From Sphaerisporangium sp. TRM90804 (GTDB lineage: Bacteria; Actinomycetota; Actinomycetes; Streptosporangiales; Streptosporangiaceae): a DNA stretch of 64,000 nt. Every line of letters starts with the position of its first letter. Within the stretch, counting starts at the first letter, position 1. The stretch covers positions 1 to 64,000 of the forward strand of contig NZ_JARWAC010000037.1 of assembly GCF_029846175.1 (NCBI RefSeq), in the 5' to 3' direction. Made by a program: the position numbers and the translations under genes. The notes beneath the pieces were generated by a model. That model had not been told where the DNA came from. It searched no databases and was given only the letters and a program-made list of their open reading frames with translations. Below are positions 62,427-64,000 of the stretch, piece by piece.

Positions 62427-62440
62427 TGTGATCTGTCACA
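62427..62440. promoter_or_regulatory. CRP/FNR-like palindrome TGTGATCTGTCACA
   Basis: Perfect arms TGTGA/TCACA with a 4-base spacer (CRP sites have 6, FNR-type sites 4). About 90 bases before the BP74-like gene. An overlapping TCACGTGA dyad lies at 62405-62412. Confidence 0.45.
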
Positions 62441-62530
62441 AGGCGGGTGTGACGGCGGGGCGGCGGGGGATACGGGGCGGTGACCCGGGGCCCGGCCGGC
62501 GGGCCCCGCCCGTTCGAAGGAGCAGCGCAG

Positions 62531-62986
62531 ATGAGCCGAACCCCCGCCGTCGCACGCCGGACCGGCCTGGCGGCCGTCCTCGGCCTGGCCGCCGTCCTGG
62601 GAGCCGCCTCTCCCGGCGCCGCGGCCGGCACGCGGGACCAGGTGGGCGAGGTGGCCTACTTCGAGTTCGAGGACGTCACCCGCGAGCGGTTCGTCGTCAA
62701 GCTCACCGACGCCGAGAGGATCAAGGAGGCCAGGGACATCGTCGGCGCCGGCAAGCCCGACCACGTCATGGGCCGGATCGTCAAACGGGCCGTGCCGTAC
62801 AACGCGCGCTGGAGCTACCACCTGGACCCGGCGACGGTCCGGTTCTTCCACGTCGCCATCGAGGTGTGCGACGCGACGATCCCCTACGTCGAGCGGCACC
62901 TGGACGAGGCCGGGGGCGCGTTCCTGCCCGGCTCGGTGTGGTGCCCCTGGACCTCCACCCTGAAGCGGGAGGTCGCCGCCCCCTGA
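62531..62986 (+). CDS. Exported BP74-like protein
   Basis: Protein of 151 residues. Signal peptide about 1-32 (AAVLGLAAVLGAASPGAAA). The mature part (VAYFEFEDVTRERFVVKLTD, then VMGRIVKRAVPYNARWSYHL, FLPGSVWCPW) resembles BP74 N-terminal domains first described in a Dictyostelium calmodulin-binding adhesion protein and widespread in actinomycetes. One cysteine pair (EVCDA, VWCPW) may form a disulfide. ATG 62531 follows GAAGGAG. Function in bacteria unknown. Confidence 0.8.
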   Translation: MSRTPAVARRTGLAAVLGLAAVLGAASPGAAAGTRDQVGEVAYFEFEDVTRERFVVKLTDAERIKEARDIVGAGKPDHVMGRIVKRAVPYNARWSYHLDPATVRFFHVAIEVCDATIPYVERHLDEAGGAFLPGSVWCPWTSTLKREVAAP

Positions 62987-63088
62987 ACACCCTCGCGGCG
63001 GCCGTTCCCGGCGTGCGGACCGGCCGCCGCGGGGCGCGGGGGAAAACCAGGTGAAGCGCGACGCCACGCCAGGCACAGTGATGAAGTG

Positions 63089-64000
63089 ATGTCCGATTTC
63101 GCTTCCGGGTTCGTCCCCGGCCGTGAGCTGTCGCGCGCGTTCTACGCCGAGGTGGTCCGCCCGCTGCTCGGGCGGCTTCCGCATGGGGCGGCGCTCATCG
63201 GCCCGGGCTCTGAGGTACTGGCCTTCGACACCGAACGTTCCACCGACCACGACTGGGGCCCGCGCGTGCTGGTGTTCGTCGACCCTCCCGAGGTGGCGGG
63301 GCTGGCGGCACGGCTGGAGGGCGCCCTGCCGGACCGGTTCCATGGATATCCCACCGCCTTCGGGTCCGACCGCGCCCCGGCCCGGCACGGGGTGGTGGTC
63401 GCCGGGTTCGGGGCGTGGGCGCGCGACCGGCTCGGCTTCGACCCGCGCGGGCCGATCGGCACGGCCGACTGGCTGGGGGCGTCCTGGCAGCGGCTGGCGG
63501 AGGTGACCAGCGGCGAGGTGTACCACGACGATCTGGGCGAGCTGGGGCGGGCCCGCGCCAACCTGCGCTGGTACCCCGAGCCGGTGTGGCGGTACGTGCT
63601 GGCGTGCCAGTGGCGGCGGGTGGCCCAGCTGGAGAGCTTCCCCGGCCGGTGCGGGGAGGTCGGCGACGAGCTGGGGTCGGTGCTGGTCACCGCCCGCCTG
63701 GTGGAGGACCTGATGCGGCTGTGCCTGCTGATGCGCCGCCGCTACCCCCCGTACGCCAAGTGGCTGGGCAGCGCGTTCGCGCGCCTGTCGGGGTCGGCCG
63801 AGCTGGCGGAGCGGTTCACCGAGGCGCTGGCGGCCCGGCGCTGGCGCGAGCGTGAGCGTCACCTGTCGGCCGCCTACGAGGGCGTCGCCGCGCTGCACAA
63901 CCGGCTGCGGCTCACCGCGCCGCTGGACGCGGCGGTGCGGCCGTTCTTCGACCGCCCGTTCCAGGTGATCGGCGCCGGCCGTTTCGCCGACGCGCTGCTG
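63089..64000 (+). CDS. DUF4037-domain protein, nucleotidyltransferase-like (3' end outside window)
   Basis: The first 304 residues are visible, open to the window edge. N-terminal part ALIGPGSEVLAFDTERSTDH followed by DWGPRVLVFV has the Gly-Ser and Asp-x-Asp pattern of a nucleotidyltransferase fold; the helical second half (WRYVLACQWRRVAQLESFPG, PPYAKWLGSAFARL) is typical of DUF4037. Related to aminoglycoside or minimal nucleotidyltransferases, but target unknown. Confidence 0.88.
   Translation, partial: MSDFASGFVPGRELSRAFYAEVVRPLLGRLPHGAALIGPGSEVLAFDTERSTDHDWGPRVLVFVDPPEVAGLAARLEGALPDRFHGYPTAFGSDRAPARHGVVVAGFGAWARDRLGFDPRGPIGTADWLGASWQRLAEVTSGEVYHDDLGELGRARANLRWYPEPVWRYVLACQWRRVAQLESFPGRCGEVGDELGSVLVTARLVEDLMRLCLLMRRRYPPYAKWLGSAFARLSGSAELAERFTEALAARRWRERERHLSAAYEGVAALHNRLRLTAPLDAAVRPFFDRPFQVIGAGRFADALL

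Overview
The window is 64 kb of very GC-rich DNA with many GTG starts, 1- and 4-base stop/start overlaps, an RbpA gene, a HelD-type helicase and an Lnt-Ppm1 lipoprotein pair. This points to a high-GC actinomycete chromosome. The gene families fit Streptosporangiales (Nonomuraea/Streptosporangium-like) well, but that placement is inference. No rRNA, tRNA or CRISPR array was seen.

Layout. (1) 1-7 kb, plant polysaccharide attack: a GH10 xylanase cut by the window edge with three GAAANTTTC boxes upstream, an AlkD-like DNA repair protein, an AraC remnant, and two secreted GH43 enzymes (one with a ricin/CBM13 lectin domain, one with a CBM42 domain) behind a TTGTTAGCGTTAACAA operator-like dyad. (2) 7-9.6 kb: small housekeeping genes (LLM flavin oxidoreductase, YceI, Lrp). 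(3) 9.5-16.4 kb: a minus-strand sugar operon with ROK repressor, ABC binding protein, two permeases, GH4 6-phospho-glycosidase and BadF-type sugar kinase, which suggests import, phosphorylation and then GH4 cleavage. (4) 16.7-24 kb: helD with an apparent ATT start, a GC-rich repeat field, then lnt, ppm1 and fxsA. (5) 23.8-28.1 kb: copper module (copA, exported protein, copZ, DUF4396) with a CsoR-like operator. (6) 28.5-35.5 kb: exported hypothetical, divergent TetR/P450, TSUP permease, rbpA with a SigR-type promoter, UMF1-type MFS and GDPD.

(7) 35.4-41.1 kb is a decaying accessory island: a CBM remnant, a membrane-anchored NACHT NTPase, a cysteine-rich gene cut by an ISKra4-like element, that element itself (inverted repeats found, transposase interrupted by an amber codon), an AT-rich orphan gene and a HEAT-like pseudogene with several frameshifts. 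The NACHT protein is the best candidate for an uncharacterised defence or signalling function.

(8) 41.1-50.7 kb: YCII and VOC proteins, MerR, CPBP protease divergent from a GntR/membrane-protein operon, two RNA methyltransferases, and a MoxR-DUF58-VWA operon facing a membrane protein with a vestigial kinase lobe. (9) 50.7-64 kb: MFS/DeoR operon, WYL regulator, Usp, SDR, MarR divergent from a large RND exporter, purB-GNAT, a BP74-like exported protein and a truncated DUF4037 gene.
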